Assembly (NCBI GenBank): GCA_951828385.1
Contig: OX639973.1
Location: 5,633,200-5,697,199, forward strand
Source of the DNA: an uncultured Poribacteria bacterium
Lineage (GTDB): Bacteria > Poribacteria > WGA-4E > WGA-3G
Direction: 5' to 3'
Length of the DNA stretch: 64,000 nt
Shown here: positions 34,637-44,510 of the stretch, piece by piece
Layout of the letters: every line of letters starts with the position of its first letter
Numbering within the stretch: position 1 is the stretch's first letter
Notes under the pieces: model-generated
The model's input: the letters and a program-made list of their open reading frames with translations, nothing else
The model's database searches: none
What the model was told of the DNA's origin: nothing
Position numbers and translations under genes: made by a program

Positions 34637-36037
34637 ATGTGGCATATTGCGAAACGAGAAATTTACGACAATTTGAATAGTCTCCGGTTTGCACTGGCAA
34701 CAGTATTGCTTTTCGGCTTGATGCTGACTAATGCAGTTGTGCATCTCCGGGAACACCCAATGCGGATGCAGAAATATCATGATGCCGTCACAGAATCGCT
34801 CAATCGCTCAAGATCTCGGACGCATTTGTATGACATCGCGCAACGGGGTCCCGGATTGCTTTACAAAAAGCCGTCATCTCTCCATTTCTGCGCGGATGGC
34901 GGGGACATCTTTTTGCCAGATGCTGTCCATATACTCATTCGGCGGATCACCGATGGCTTAATGGGATTCTGGCAGTTGGACTATCGTCCTGCGACTCACA
35001 ATTCAAAAAATATTCGTCCGGACACCATCAAAGTAGATTGGGGATTTGTGATCGGGTACGTCTTGAGCCTCATCGCGATTCTATTCACCTTTGACTCGAT
35101 TTCCGGTGAACGCGAGCACGGTACACTACGTTTGATGTTGGCGAACTCGATACCGCGCCATACTGTGTTGATTGGCAAATTCTTAGGCGCATTGGTAAGT
35201 ATTAGCGTCCCATTTACGCTCGCGGTGTTGATGAACCTGCTGGTCATTTCCACATCCAGCGATGTCCAACTTGGCACCGAGGCGTGGAACCGTTTAGGCA
35301 TTATTTTCTTTATCGCGATGCTGTACCTGTGCCTATTTTTGGCATTAGGATTGTTAGTGTCGTCGCGTGTGCAGCAAAGTGCGGCGAGTCTCGTGATACT
35401 CTTATTGACATGGGTCATTTTTGTCGTTTTTATGCCGAGTACACTCGCTTCCATTGCCAGCGGATTTTCAACACCCATGACTTATGATGAATTCCGAGAA
35501 CGCAGAACGCGACTTTATATTCAACTCAGTGATGAATATGTTACTCGTTTGCAAGATGCACGTGAGCATCCAGCGAAAAGAATAGCGTTAGGGGGTGAAT
35601 ATGTCACTAAAGACGCAGCAGCGCGGGAACGTTTGAGCCAAGAATTTTTAGACCAGCAGCACGCTCAAATTCAACTGGGACGTTCCGTCACCCGCATCTC
35701 ACCGGTTGCGATTGTGCAATACCTTCTTGAGGTTTTTGCTGGCACAGGCTTTGAACGGCATCAACAATTTGTGGAGAACGCGCAGCGTTACGCTCGTGAA
35801 TACCGAGAATTTGTCACAGATATGGATAGAGCGGATCCCGAGAGTCTCCATATCATTGGTATACCAGAGGGTATGTCCAAGAAACCTATCAACTCAGAAT
35901 CGATTCCGACCTTTGAAGATACACTCAGTCTCAGTCGTGATTTCAACACTGCGATTATAGATTTACTCTTGTTGGCTCTGTTTTTTGTTGTTCTATTGTC
36001 AGGTGCGTATATGGTGTTTGTCCGCGTCGAGATATAA
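34637..36037 (+). CDS. ABC-2 type transporter permease, second of pair
   Basis: This 466-residue paralogue of the preceding gene has the same plan: an N-terminal M-W-H-I-A-K-R-E-I segment and membrane helix, an extracytoplasmic loop, the hallmark S-G-E-R-E-H-G-T-L-R-L-M-L-A-N-S, several helices, another long loop, and a final helix. The similarity suggests the two form a heterodimeric export channel. The ATPase must be encoded elsewhere. The start codon directly follows a dispersed repeat, with no strong ribosome-binding site. Confidence 0.86.
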   Translation: MWHIAKREIYDNLNSLRFALATVLLFGLMLTNAVVHLREHPMRMQKYHDAVTESLNRSRSRTHLYDIAQRGPGLLYKKPSSLHFCADGGDIFLPDAVHILIRRITDGLMGFWQLDYRPATHNSKNIRPDTIKVDWGFVIGYVLSLIAILFTFDSISGEREHGTLRLMLANSIPRHTVLIGKFLGALVSISVPFTLAVLMNLLVISTSSDVQLGTEAWNRLGIIFFIAMLYLCLFLALGLLVSSRVQQSAASLVILLLTWVIFVVFMPSTLASIASGFSTPMTYDEFRERRTRLYIQLSDEYVTRLQDAREHPAKRIALGGEYVTKDAAARERLSQEFLDQQHAQIQLGRSVTRISPVAIVQYLLEVFAGTGFERHQQFVENAQRYAREYREFVTDMDRADPESLHIIGIPEGMSKKPINSESIPTFEDTLSLSRDFNTAIIDLLLLALFFVVLLSGAYMVFVRVEI

Positions 36038-36203
36038 TAAAAGCGGTGAGATGAAGTCCATATCCATAGATCTATTCGTGATACCCATTTTTTGACTAAT
36101 GTGCGAGTTTTAGCGATTAGGGTGTCTAATAATACCATATCTAATTGAATATTTCTCATCCTTAACCAAGATGAAGAACCAAAACACAAAAGGAGGTTAA
36201 AAG

Positions 36204-38375
36204 ATGACTCACAATACATTAACGATTTCAGATGTACTTAAAATGAAATCTCTTTCATTTGCATCAGTTTCGCGATTTCAACTTTCCCCAGATGGAGAAT
36301 TTCTTGCCTATGTCGTGAAGAATCCCAATCGAAAGTCACCATCCGAACAAAAAACCACAGAAGACTCAGGATTTCTACCTACTGGTGCACCGGTTTATCA
36401 TCATTGTGATGAGCTCTGGGTTACCAATATCGGAACAAAGGAGTCTTATAAGCTTGGTTCAGGCGTGGAGGTCGACTGGGCACCAAGTTGGTCCCCAGAT
36501 GGACGTTATGTCGCATTTTGTTCTGACCGAATGGGTGCTCCGCAATTGTGGGTTTGGGATAAAATAGAAAATAAACAACGGCGAATTAGTGAAAAACCCA
36601 TCAACCCCACACAAGGCTTCGAGGTGCCGCAGTGGTCATCAGATGGAAAATATCTCATTACAAAGTTACGTCCAGAAGATATAGATTTTTCGACAATTAT
36701 TTCTCCTGATTCAGACGGACGAGCCATCAATGTCTGGCATTCTGATACAGATGAACAACTGGGTTCAGATGAAGAACTAAGTCGGTTCGCATCGGTTCAG
36801 GGAGACTTAGGTGTTTTTAATGTCGACACAAGTGATGTCTTATTTCTCACACGTGGATTATATGTTGTAGAAATGTTTCTATCTCCTGATGACACTGCGG
36901 TTGCGGTGCTCAACATAATAGGATCGGAAAATTTAACTTCTCAAGATGTTTTCTTTGAGTTATTATTAGTGCCTTTAGATGGATCATCAATAAAATGCTT
37001 GGCAACAAATATCAGATATGGATCGCGATTCGTGGGTTGGGCACCAAATGGCAAACAACTGATATATACCCACCCGGATGGTCTGTTTTTGACATCAACA
37101 CACAGTGATGAACAGAAAAACCTCACTGCGAACTTTGCAGAGACTCCTCATTTCTTTACACATCCGTTATGGAACGCTTCAGGAACCTCGGTTTTCTGCG
37201 GTTTTGATGGACATGTGTGGGAGATTACGCCAGACGGAAGCGATGCACGAAAACTTACAGAGGGATTGGATCGACACATCATCGGTTTCGTTGCTAAAGA
37301 AAACACACATGTTATCTGGCAATCAAATGAAGAACAATCTATCTGTATCCAAACCCGTGATCCTGAAACAAAGAAAGATGGTTTTCATTTGATAAACACT
37401 GATGAAGCAAGTGCTACCTGTCTGTTTGAGCAACAAATTTACCTAACCACACCTTGCGGGAACGGAACGAAGCTTCTCTATAGAGCACAAAATGCAACTT
37501 ACCCTGAGGAAGTATGGATATATGATACAGTTTCTGGAAAACAACAGCAAGCTACTGATCTTAATCCGCATCTGCGTGACTTACGCTTTGGTGAAGTACG
37601 TTTCATTGAATCGAAAACAGCGGAAGGCAAGCGTTTACGAGGGATTTTGATGCTGCCTGCCAACTATGAGAACGGAAAACGTTATCCATTAGTTACGAAG
37701 GTCTATCCCGGTCAGGATTTATCGAGATCCGTTTACATTTTCGGATTGGCTGACGAAGAAATTAACTTTCAACTCCTTGCTGCCCAAGGTTTTGCAGTTC
37801 TCGGTGTTGATATGCCACCTGAATCCACCGATTCATTAGCAGATATGCCAGGATTCGTCCTACCAGCAATAGACGAGGTAATTGAAATGGGTATCGCCGA
37901 TGAAAACAGATTAGGGATAATAGGATTTAGTTACGGTGGATATTGCACAGCTGGACTGATCACACAAACCACCCGTTTCAAAGCCGCAGTTTGCGGTGGT
38001 GGTCTCTACAATCTGACTAGCTTTTACGGGCAACTTTCTAAACGGGGAGACAGTACGCAAATTGGTTGGGCAGAAACAGGACAGGGACGTATGGGCGGTT
38101 CGCTCTGGGAACAACGCCAGCGATATATTGACAATTCACCTCTATTTTATTTGGATAAGGTTGAAACCCCTGTTTTCATTTATTGCGGTGAAGGTTTTGG
38201 AGGTTCTGACTACGCGCAATCTGGAGAACTTTTCTCTGGATTACGCAGACTGAATAAGGAAGCAACTTTTGTATGGTACAGAGGTGAAGGGCATTCTCCC
38301 ACTAACTGGCACCCTGAACACCGGATTGATTACCAGAAACGTATTATGGATTGGTTTGAGGAACATTTGAATTGA
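36204..38375 (+). CDS. S9 family prolyl-oligopeptidase-like serine peptidase
   Basis: The 723-residue protein has a TolB/DPP-like beta-propeller (W-A-P-S-W-S-P-D-G-R-Y-V-A-F-C-S-D-R) and a C-terminal hydrolase domain. The nucleophile is predicted to be Ser576 in G-F-S-Y-G-G. The His is in Y-R-G-E-G-H-S. The Asp is less clear; D in G-G-S-D-Y-A-Q is the nearest candidate and is not in the standard register. There is no signal peptide. A very strong AAAGGAGG lies 7 bases before the ATG. It is colinear with the peptidase half of the fusion gene at 30161, and the two share most of their sequence pattern. The likely substrates are small peptides. Confidence 0.88.
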   Translation: MTHNTLTISDVLKMKSLSFASVSRFQLSPDGEFLAYVVKNPNRKSPSEQKTTEDSGFLPTGAPVYHHCDELWVTNIGTKESYKLGSGVEVDWAPSWSPDGRYVAFCSDRMGAPQLWVWDKIENKQRRISEKPINPTQGFEVPQWSSDGKYLITKLRPEDIDFSTIISPDSDGRAINVWHSDTDEQLGSDEELSRFASVQGDLGVFNVDTSDVLFLTRGLYVVEMFLSPDDTAVAVLNIIGSENLTSQDVFFELLLVPLDGSSIKCLATNIRYGSRFVGWAPNGKQLIYTHPDGLFLTSTHSDEQKNLTANFAETPHFFTHPLWNASGTSVFCGFDGHVWEITPDGSDARKLTEGLDRHIIGFVAKENTHVIWQSNEEQSICIQTRDPETKKDGFHLINTDEASATCLFEQQIYLTTPCGNGTKLLYRAQNATYPEEVWIYDTVSGKQQQATDLNPHLRDLRFGEVRFIESKTAEGKRLRGILMLPANYENGKRYPLVTKVYPGQDLSRSVYIFGLADEEINFQLLAAQGFAVLGVDMPPESTDSLADMPGFVLPAIDEVIEMGIADENRLGIIGFSYGGYCTAGLITQTTRFKAAVCGGGLYNLTSFYGQLSKRGDSTQIGWAETGQGRMGGSLWEQRQRYIDNSPLFYLDKVETPVFIYCGEGFGGSDYAQSGELFSGLRRLNKEATFVWYRGEGHSPTNWHPEHRIDYQKRIMDWFEEHLN

Positions 38376-38465
38376 AAAAATGTCTATCAACTATAGCAAA
38401 ATTTCAGGTTCATTTTATCCATATTTCATAAAAATCTAAAATTGGTGAATAATAAGCACGTTTAA

Positions 38466-38482
38466 GGTTATAATTAATAACC
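38466..38482. promoter_or_regulatory. Palindrome GGTTAT-aatta-ATAACC overlapping a TATAAT
   Basis: A 6-bp inverted repeat with a 5-base centre contains TATAAT (38469-38474), in the gap before the oxidoreductase gene at 38584. No -35 hexamer is found at a normal distance. It could be an operator over a -10 element or chance in AT-rich DNA. Confidence 0.3.
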
Positions 38483-38583
38483 AAGTTGCCATCCAATAGG
38501 TTTTAAACGTTTTAGCACAGGTTTTTCAGGTCAACACTGACCCTTGTAGCCCTTAAAAGCACTGTAAAGGAAGAATAAGAATT

Positions 38584-39621
38584 ATGGCGAAACGAACATG
38601 TTTGATGATTGGTGGCGGTGGTATGGCTGCTAACTGGATCCGCATTCTCACCGATAGCTTCAGGGATCGGGTTGAAATCGTCGGTTTAACAGACGTGAAT
38701 ACAGAGGTTCTTGCAGCGCAAGGTGAAGCATTAGGACTCAGCACCTCGCAACGCTTCACAGATTTTAACGAGGCGTGTGCAGAGGTTAAAGCAGATTTCT
38801 GTGGTATTGCGATCCCACCGAAATTCCACAGTCCCGCCGCAATTGCTGCTATGGAAAACGGGATGCCCGTTATCTGTGAAAAACCGATCGCGGATACCTG
38901 GGATGCAGCGAAAGCAATGGTGCACACCGCGCAGAAAACTGGAGTGCCGTGTGCTATCATCCAAAACTATCGCTATGCGGATAATAAACAGGAATTGATT
39001 CGTATCCGCGATGAAGGTAGATTAGGAAAACTTCAATACGTTGTTGGTAGGTATGGATGCGACTTTCGTCGCTATTCCGCGTGGGGAGCTTGGCGGCACG
39101 ATATGGATTTTGGACTGCTCATTGAAGGTTCTGTTCATCACTTGGACATGCTTCGATTTCTTGCTGGCGGCGACTGCGAAACGCTGATTGGATTTGGCTG
39201 GAATCCAGAATGGTCAAGTTTTCGGCACCATTCCAGCGGTTTCTATCTCATGCGTATGGACAATGGTGTTCATACCTCTTATGAAGGGAACAGTTCGGCG
39301 GCTGGGGTTGAATACTGCTGGAATCATGAGTATTACCGCGCCGAGTTTGAAAAAGGCACAGTCACAATCGCAGGTGGAAACCAGATGGTTATCCGCCGTG
39401 TTGGTGGTGAACCGGAAGTTTACGCAGCACCGCCCGTCCGTTACGAGCATCATCACCATCTATTCGATGAATTCCTCAATTGGATTGACGGTGGTGAACC
39501 TTCTAAAACACGGGTTGAGGACAATATAAAAAGTTTTGTGCTTGTCATCGCCGCAATGGAAACAACGGTTGATGGACAACCGAAGCAGATTGCTGATTAC
39601 CTAAGTGATTTAAATCTCTAA
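38584..39621 (+). CDS. Gfo/Idh/MocA family oxidoreductase
   Basis: The 345-residue protein has the N-terminal Rossmann motif M-I-G-G-G-G-M-A-A-N-W, the family lysine in C-E-K-P-I-A-D, and a C-terminal domain with E-G-S-V-H-H-L-D-M, where the catalytic His is expected. Its Asp after beta-2 (T-D-V-N) suggests NAD(H). The substrate is probably a sugar, inositol or related compound. It follows the S9 peptidase gene by about 200 bases and is probably a separate unit. Confidence 0.9.
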   Translation: MAKRTCLMIGGGGMAANWIRILTDSFRDRVEIVGLTDVNTEVLAAQGEALGLSTSQRFTDFNEACAEVKADFCGIAIPPKFHSPAAIAAMENGMPVICEKPIADTWDAAKAMVHTAQKTGVPCAIIQNYRYADNKQELIRIRDEGRLGKLQYVVGRYGCDFRRYSAWGAWRHDMDFGLLIEGSVHHLDMLRFLAGGDCETLIGFGWNPEWSSFRHHSSGFYLMRMDNGVHTSYEGNSSAAGVEYCWNHEYYRAEFEKGTVTIAGGNQMVIRRVGGEPEVYAAPPVRYEHHHHLFDEFLNWIDGGEPSKTRVEDNIKSFVLVIAAMETTVDGQPKQIADYLSDLNL

Positions 39622-39726
39622 ACCGTAAAGGAAAAGTTGGGCAACCCCAAAAAATGTCCAGCGATTCAGTCATGGAGACTTGTTGTGGGGTACACAACTT
39701 GAGGTTAAACTTCCAATCTTGGACTT

Positions 39727-40608
39727 ATGACACACATTTTGATTAAATTATTATATTGTCTATTAATCTCCATTACGGCTTTTGCAACGAGCGTCCTCGC
39801 TGAAACAACAAATCCGCAATATCGTTACGCAGCGCAACTTTTTGAATCGGGTGATTACCAAGCGGCAAGGCTTGCGTATAAACGGCTGCTGTTTTATGAT
39901 CCTGATACGGAATTCAGAGATATAGCGGATTATCGGATCGCACAGACCTATTATTATCAGAACGATGCCACACGTGCTGAGGGATTATTTCGCGAGTTTC
40001 CAGCCATTCACCCGAATTCGCCTTTGCGGTTTCAGAGTCAGTTGATGCTGGGGCAGCTCCATTTTGATGCGGCGGAGTATTCGCAGGCGCGAAGTAGCCT
40101 TTTTGAACTCTTACACGCCAGCACGGAGCCTGAAGTCGTAGATGCAGCACACTACTTACGCGGTTGGTGCTACATTCATACAACCGATTGGAACAAGGCG
40201 ATCTCAGAATTGCGACAAGTAAATACATCCCAGATGGGTGTATTCCGAGAAAAAAAAGCAAGCGAATTGGCAGATACGCTTCTTGAAGAAACACCTCTGC
40301 CATCCAAATCACCACAAGTAGCAGGTTGGCTTTCTACAGTCGTTCCTGGGAGTGGGCAGCTTTACGTCGGCAAAGTGAAAGAGGGCGTTCTCGCGGCAGC
40401 ATTGAGTGGGACGTTCATCTATCTTGCAGTAGATGCTATTCGTGATCGTCGCTATATCGACTGTGCTGGTATCTCTCTCGTCGGATGGCAATTTTATTGG
40501 GGTAACCGAACGGATGCCCAACAACTCGCCTCTGAATATAACAAACATCACGAGCAGGCATTCATTGAAACGTTGAAACGTCAGGCTGAGAGCGTCCGCC
40601 GCCAGTAA
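39727..40608 (+). CDS. TPR protein with C-terminal membrane domain (P-G-S-G-Q type), second paralogue
   Basis: The 293-residue protein has a signal peptide ending T-S-V-L-A-E, then TPR-like repeats (F-E-S-G-D-Y-Q-A-A-R-L-A-Y-K-R-L-L-F). The C-terminal domain opens V-P-G-S-G-Q-L-Y-V-G-K and holds two hydrophobic segments, ending with a K-H-H-E-Q-A-F helix. Its order of parts is the same as in the protein at 28867. The pair lie either side of the peptidase/permease cluster. The function is unknown; a role in assembling envelope components is a guess from architecture. Confidence 0.8.
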   Translation: MTHILIKLLYCLLISITAFATSVLAETTNPQYRYAAQLFESGDYQAARLAYKRLLFYDPDTEFRDIADYRIAQTYYYQNDATRAEGLFREFPAIHPNSPLRFQSQLMLGQLHFDAAEYSQARSSLFELLHASTEPEVVDAAHYLRGWCYIHTTDWNKAISELRQVNTSQMGVFREKKASELADTLLEETPLPSKSPQVAGWLSTVVPGSGQLYVGKVKEGVLAAALSGTFIYLAVDAIRDRRYIDCAGISLVGWQFYWGNRTDAQQLASEYNKHHEQAFIETLKRQAESVRRQ

Positions 40609-40637
40609 CCCCGAATTAATTATGACACAACGATAGT

Positions 40638-41273
40638 TTACCACTCTGCCTGTTTAAGGAATTCCAATGCCATCAAGGTATGCCCTTCCGCATTTGGATG
40701 GACACCATCTTGCGTTGTCCAAAGCGCGCCCGGACGCCCAGCAACTGCCTTATCAAAAGCAGCATTTGTCGGTATGAGTCTTGCATCAAACTCTTCTGCA
40801 AGCGTGTGTATACTTTCGTTGTAAGCGTTTACATCCAATGGGCGCGGTGCATCAACATCTTCTTCAATATAGAAAATTTCAAATAGAAAAAGGGACGCAT
40901 CTAACTCGGTTTTTGCGCGCGTGAGAATCCTTCGATAGCACGCCTCCCAAACCGGCAGATATTCTTCCGACGAAACACCTTCTCCATGCTGTCGACTTGC
41001 ATTGTTAATACCAATTTTCACCGAGAGCCATTTCGGTGCTTCGGCAATCACATCAGTGTCCCACCGATTTTCCAAGCCCTCAACGATATCGCCACCAATG
41101 CCTTTGTTGACATAAGTAATGTCACGTTCGGGATATTTAGCGGTGATGAGTTCAGTTATTTTCCGGACGTAGCCGTGCCCCAACGGGGCGTGTGCATCCC
41201 GTCGTCCGCAATCCGTAATACTATCCCCAATAAAAAGCACCCTATCTCCAGACTGAAACAAAAAATTATTCAC
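40638..41273 (-). CDS. SGNH/GDSL-family hydrolase
   Basis: The 211-residue protein has all four SGNH blocks: G-D-S-I-T-D (Ser nucleophile), N-K-G-I-G-G (Gly), K-I-G-I-N-N (Asn), and D-G-V-H-P-N (Asp and His). No signal peptide is present, so it probably acts in the cytoplasm on an ester or acetylated sugar. The frame reaches 41327, but GTG 41273 has GGAG 7 bases upstream and is preferred. It is convergent with the TPR gene and divergent from thiE, with a dispersed repeat between. Confidence 0.9.
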   Translation of the reverse strand: MNNFLFQSGDRVLFIGDSITDCGRRDAHAPLGHGYVRKITELITAKYPERDITYVNKGIGGDIVEGLENRWDTDVIAEAPKWLSVKIGINNASRQHGEGVSSEEYLPVWEACYRRILTRAKTELDASLFLFEIFYIEEDVDAPRPLDVNAYNESIHTLAEEFDARLIPTNAAFDKAVAGRPGALWTTQDGVHPNAEGHTLMALEFLKQAEW

Positions 41274-41307
41274 AAAGCATCTCCTATATGTGATATACTG
41301 AATTAAG

Positions 41308-41422
41308 AGTTGTCGGTTATCAGTCATCAGTTGTCAGCTACACATTTATGGTAATAGCAAAGTTCGTACCCGTCACAAGTGGTCTCTTAACTGAAAACTG
41401 ACAGCCGAGAACTGGTAACTAT
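41308..41422. repeat. Dispersed intergenic hairpin element, copy C
   Basis: This copy lies between the divergent GDSL and thiE genes. The left end is GTTGTCGGTTATCAGTCATC and the right end is CTCTTAACTGAAAACTGACA followed by GCCGAGAACTGGTAAC. The ends pair as imperfect inverted repeats as in the other four copies, and the internal 60 bases are unlike theirs. Confidence 0.75.
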
Positions 41423-41452
41423 AATTTAGCACACTTTGGACGGAATGCCAAT

Positions 41453-42082
41453 ATGAAAAAAATCGGCGTGTTACACGTTATTACGGATACAACACTGCAA
41501 TCCCGATTCACGCATGCAGAACTGGCAGAATTGGCAATCGAAGGCGGTGCGGACACAGTGCAATTTCGCCAAAAGCATGGAACGACGCGCGAATTGATAA
41601 CAACGGCACAGAGCATGCAGGCTATATGCAAGCAGTACAAAGTCCCATTGATTGTAAACGACAGAGCAGATATCGCACTCGCTGTCGGTGCGACGGGCGC
41701 GCATTTCGGACAAAATGACATGCCTGTTTCTATTGGGCGGCAGATTCTCTCTACAAAAACCATCATCGGGGCATCCGCCCGAACTGAGGAAAAAATACTT
41801 GCAGCTATTTCCGAAGGTGCCGACTATATCGGGTTTGGGCCCATCTACGGCACCACTTCAAAATCGGATGCAGAAGCAGCGAAAGGTTTAGAACGACTCC
41901 GCCGGATGTGTGAGATCGCAGCTTGCCCAGTTATCGCGATTGGTGGTATTACCCTTCAGACTGCTGGAGAGGTAATCCGGGCAGGCGCACACGGCATCGC
42001 TGTAATTTCTGCTGTTTGTGCGCATCCTGAACCGACTGTTGCTACACAGGCACTGCTGAACGAAATTCACGGAGCAAAGTAA
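41453..42082 (+). CDS. thiE: Thiamine-phosphate synthase
   Basis: ThiE joins the thiazole and pyrimidine precursors to make thiamine phosphate. The 209-residue TIM-barrel protein has V-Q-F-R-Q-K, V-N-D-R-A-D-I-A-L, G-A-H-F-G-Q-N-D-M-P (usually H-L-G-Q-E-D), I-G-A-S-A-R-T, G-F-G-P-I-Y-G-T-T-S-K, and P-V-I-A-I-G-G-I, all in order. No other thiamine gene is next to it, and no TPP riboswitch was recognised upstream. Confidence 0.94.
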   Translation: MKKIGVLHVITDTTLQSRFTHAELAELAIEGGADTVQFRQKHGTTRELITTAQSMQAICKQYKVPLIVNDRADIALAVGATGAHFGQNDMPVSIGRQILSTKTIIGASARTEEKILAAISEGADYIGFGPIYGTTSKSDAEAAKGLERLRRMCEIAACPVIAIGGITLQTAGEVIRAGAHGIAVISAVCAHPEPTVATQALLNEIHGAK

Positions 42083-42089
42083 ACTAAAA

Positions 42090-43556
42090 ATGGAAGCCGA
42101 TATGAGCGATATAACTGACATTGCGTATGCTGCTAAACTGTTCAAAGAAATTGACGAGACCCATCAGCCAGATTTGGATAAAATCGACGAGGCATTAGTC
42201 CAGAAATGGTGGCATGAGCAACACTTTTTTCATACCAATATGGAGGCAATTGATAGACGGGCAATTCGTGTGCTGAAACCGGGGATATGGAATCATAATG
42301 AGGGTCCGGATTTTATGCACGCCGAAATCGAGATTGATGGCAAACTTCATGTCGGCGATGTCGAAATTCATGTCCGCGCTTCAGAGTGGTACGCCCATAA
42401 GCATCATCTCAATTCCAGATACAATCGCGTTATTGTGCATGCGGTACTTTTTAATGACGACTTCAATCTACGGACGCGGCTTCAGAATGGAAAACGTATT
42501 CCAACTGTAGAACTCCTAAAATGGATTGCTGTAGATACAGGGGACCTATACGACGACACCAAAGACACAACAACCGATGGCTTGTGTCGGATAACGGGAA
42601 AGCAGTTGAATATAGAAACCTTGAAAGCCGTTTTTGAATCGCTCGGACGCGAACGGTTTTTAGAAAAGACGGAGTCAATGCGTCTGTTAAGAACACGCCT
42701 CGATTTTGAGCAACTCCTCTATGAAGGTATCATGGAGGCACTCGGCTATGAACGCAATAGCAAGGCGTTGCGCGAGTTGGCGCAGCATGTCCCTTTTGCC
42801 GACTTCGATCAGAAATCGGAGTTAGAAATCCAAGCAATGCTCTTTGGAGTTGCCGGTCTTTTGCCATCACAACGAGAGAAACCGTTACCCGCCGAAGTGA
42901 CAGGCGATCCGAGTATTGTCGCCTTAGAAGAATTGTGGCGTGCTTCGGCATACGCGGAGCTTCCGCCGCGTATGACAGAGGCACGTTGGAGTTTTACTGG
43001 CAGACCTCTGAATCACCCGACTCGACGTATTGCGGCAATGAACCAGTTAATTCATCACTGTCAAGGCAGCTTGATGATGTACTTTCTGCCAACCTGTGAA
43101 AAAGCAGCAACTGCCGATACACCAAAGGCACTGAAAACTATCGAAAAAGAACTCCGCGCACTGCTGACACTTGAAACCACCGGCTATTGGGAAACACATT
43201 CTAACTTTGGGACTGACAGCCGCAAAGCAGCACTCATTGGCAATAATCGGGCTGTGGACATTATTATCAATAAAATCTTACCCGTCGCCTATATCTGGGC
43301 AGTTGAAGCCGGAAGTCAGAATCTACAGGAAGGGGTGCTACGACTCTACAGCGTCGGTTCCAAATCAACAGGTAACAAGATTATCCGTAAAGTTGATGAA
43401 CAGATTTTCACTGAGGCGCAGCAGATGCGTCATTTAAAACCGACCGCCAGAATTGAGCAAGGCTTCATCCGCCTTTATAAGAACTATTGTGCTGATCAGC
43501 TCTGCGATCTCTGCCCTATTTTGGAACACGATGCGGTTCTCCCGGAGGAAAATTAG
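42090..43556 (+). CDS. DUF2851 family protein
   Basis: The 488-residue protein matches DUF2851: W-W-H-E-Q-H-F, R-V-L-K-P-G-I-W-N-H-N-E-G-P-D-F, and V-G-D-V-E-I-H-V-R-A-S-E-W. A Cys-rich end (Y-C-A-D-Q-L-C-D-L-C-P) could bind a metal. No enzymatic role has been shown for this family, as far as I know; the E-I-H/D motifs suggest nuclease-like residues but that is speculative. Start ATG 42090 or 42102; the latter has GGAAG upstream. It lies 7 bases after thiE and 1 base before the methyltransferase, so the three are likely one operon. Confidence 0.85.
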   Translation: MEADMSDITDIAYAAKLFKEIDETHQPDLDKIDEALVQKWWHEQHFFHTNMEAIDRRAIRVLKPGIWNHNEGPDFMHAEIEIDGKLHVGDVEIHVRASEWYAHKHHLNSRYNRVIVHAVLFNDDFNLRTRLQNGKRIPTVELLKWIAVDTGDLYDDTKDTTTDGLCRITGKQLNIETLKAVFESLGRERFLEKTESMRLLRTRLDFEQLLYEGIMEALGYERNSKALRELAQHVPFADFDQKSELEIQAMLFGVAGLLPSQREKPLPAEVTGDPSIVALEELWRASAYAELPPRMTEARWSFTGRPLNHPTRRIAAMNQLIHHCQGSLMMYFLPTCEKAATADTPKALKTIEKELRALLTLETTGYWETHSNFGTDSRKAALIGNNRAVDIIINKILPVAYIWAVEAGSQNLQEGVLRLYSVGSKSTGNKIIRKVDEQIFTEAQQMRHLKPTARIEQGFIRLYKNYCADQLCDLCPILEHDAVLPEEN

Positions 43557-43557
43557 C

Positions 43558-44355
43558 ATGGGTTCGCAAGTTAACCCTTTGACGGACGAATCCTATTGGA
43601 CAACGCTTTGGGATGGACAGCAACACAAGGTTCGTCATCTACGATGGGCTTATGTCGCAAATCGTCAACTTGCCAAACTGTTCCACCGCGCGCTCACAGG
43701 CTTTAAACATCCAACGCTGGTTGAGCTGGGATGCGCCGATTCGCTGTGGCTGCCCTACCTTGCTAAGAACTATAACAGCGACTGTTATGGCGTTGATTTT
43801 TCAGAACTGGGGTGTCAACTCGCACAACGCAACCTTCGCCTTGCAGGTACCGAAGGGACGATCATTTGTGAAGATGTGTTTGCATTTGCCAAAGTGCACC
43901 GTGCAACTTTTGACTTTGTTTACTCAATGGGACTGATTGAGCATTTCAGTACGCCGCACGCGATTTTAGAAGAGATGTACAGTCTCCTTAAACCGGGTGG
44001 AACAATGCTCACCGTAACACCGAATTTACGCGGTATGTATACACCGATAGCCCGCGTCGCGAGTCCAAGACTCCTCGCGACACACAAGGTAATCCCACCT
44101 TTAGCACTTGCTACAGTGTTGCAAGAGATCGGATTTCACGTCACAGAATATGGATACACAGGTGGTCCATTGAAGTTGAGTGTCGTCGATTACTCGCCGT
44201 GGCGGGCAGTCATCGGCAAATGGGGACATGAGGTACTCTGTAAATGTGTTAATCTGACAGATATTGTTGTTGGTAACCTATTAACGGTACTTCAGGTGCC
44301 AAACCAGCAGTTAACCTCCCCTTATGTATATGCCCTGTGTACAAAACCTAATTAA
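43558..44355 (+). CDS. SAM-dependent class I methyltransferase
   Basis: The 265-residue protein has the SAM-binding motif V-E-L-G-C-A-D-S-L-W, the acidic end of beta-2 in Y-G-V-D-F-S, and D-F-V-Y-S-M-G-L-I-E-H-F with L-L-K-P-G-G-T-M, typical of the methyltransferase 11/25 group. The open frame begins at 43453 inside the DUF2851 gene, but ATG 43558 follows GGAGG by 9 bases and is clearly the start. The substrate is unknown. Confidence 0.9.
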   Translation: MGSQVNPLTDESYWTTLWDGQQHKVRHLRWAYVANRQLAKLFHRALTGFKHPTLVELGCADSLWLPYLAKNYNSDCYGVDFSELGCQLAQRNLRLAGTEGTIICEDVFAFAKVHRATFDFVYSMGLIEHFSTPHAILEEMYSLLKPGGTMLTVTPNLRGMYTPIARVASPRLLATHKVIPPLALATVLQEIGFHVTEYGYTGGPLKLSVVDYSPWRAVIGKWGHEVLCKCVNLTDIVVGNLLTVLQVPNQQLTSPYVYALCTKPN

Positions 44356-44510
44356 AATAATCGAAAACTAACATTTATTCGTCATATTAAGAAATAGTAA
44401 TAGTGTTGTCAACATCCAATATTAAATTCACGTTAAATCGTTTGGTTCATAGCCTATAGGGTGAGCAAACGCTCATACCAACAAATCTAACAGAAATAGG
44501 AGAATCTTTT

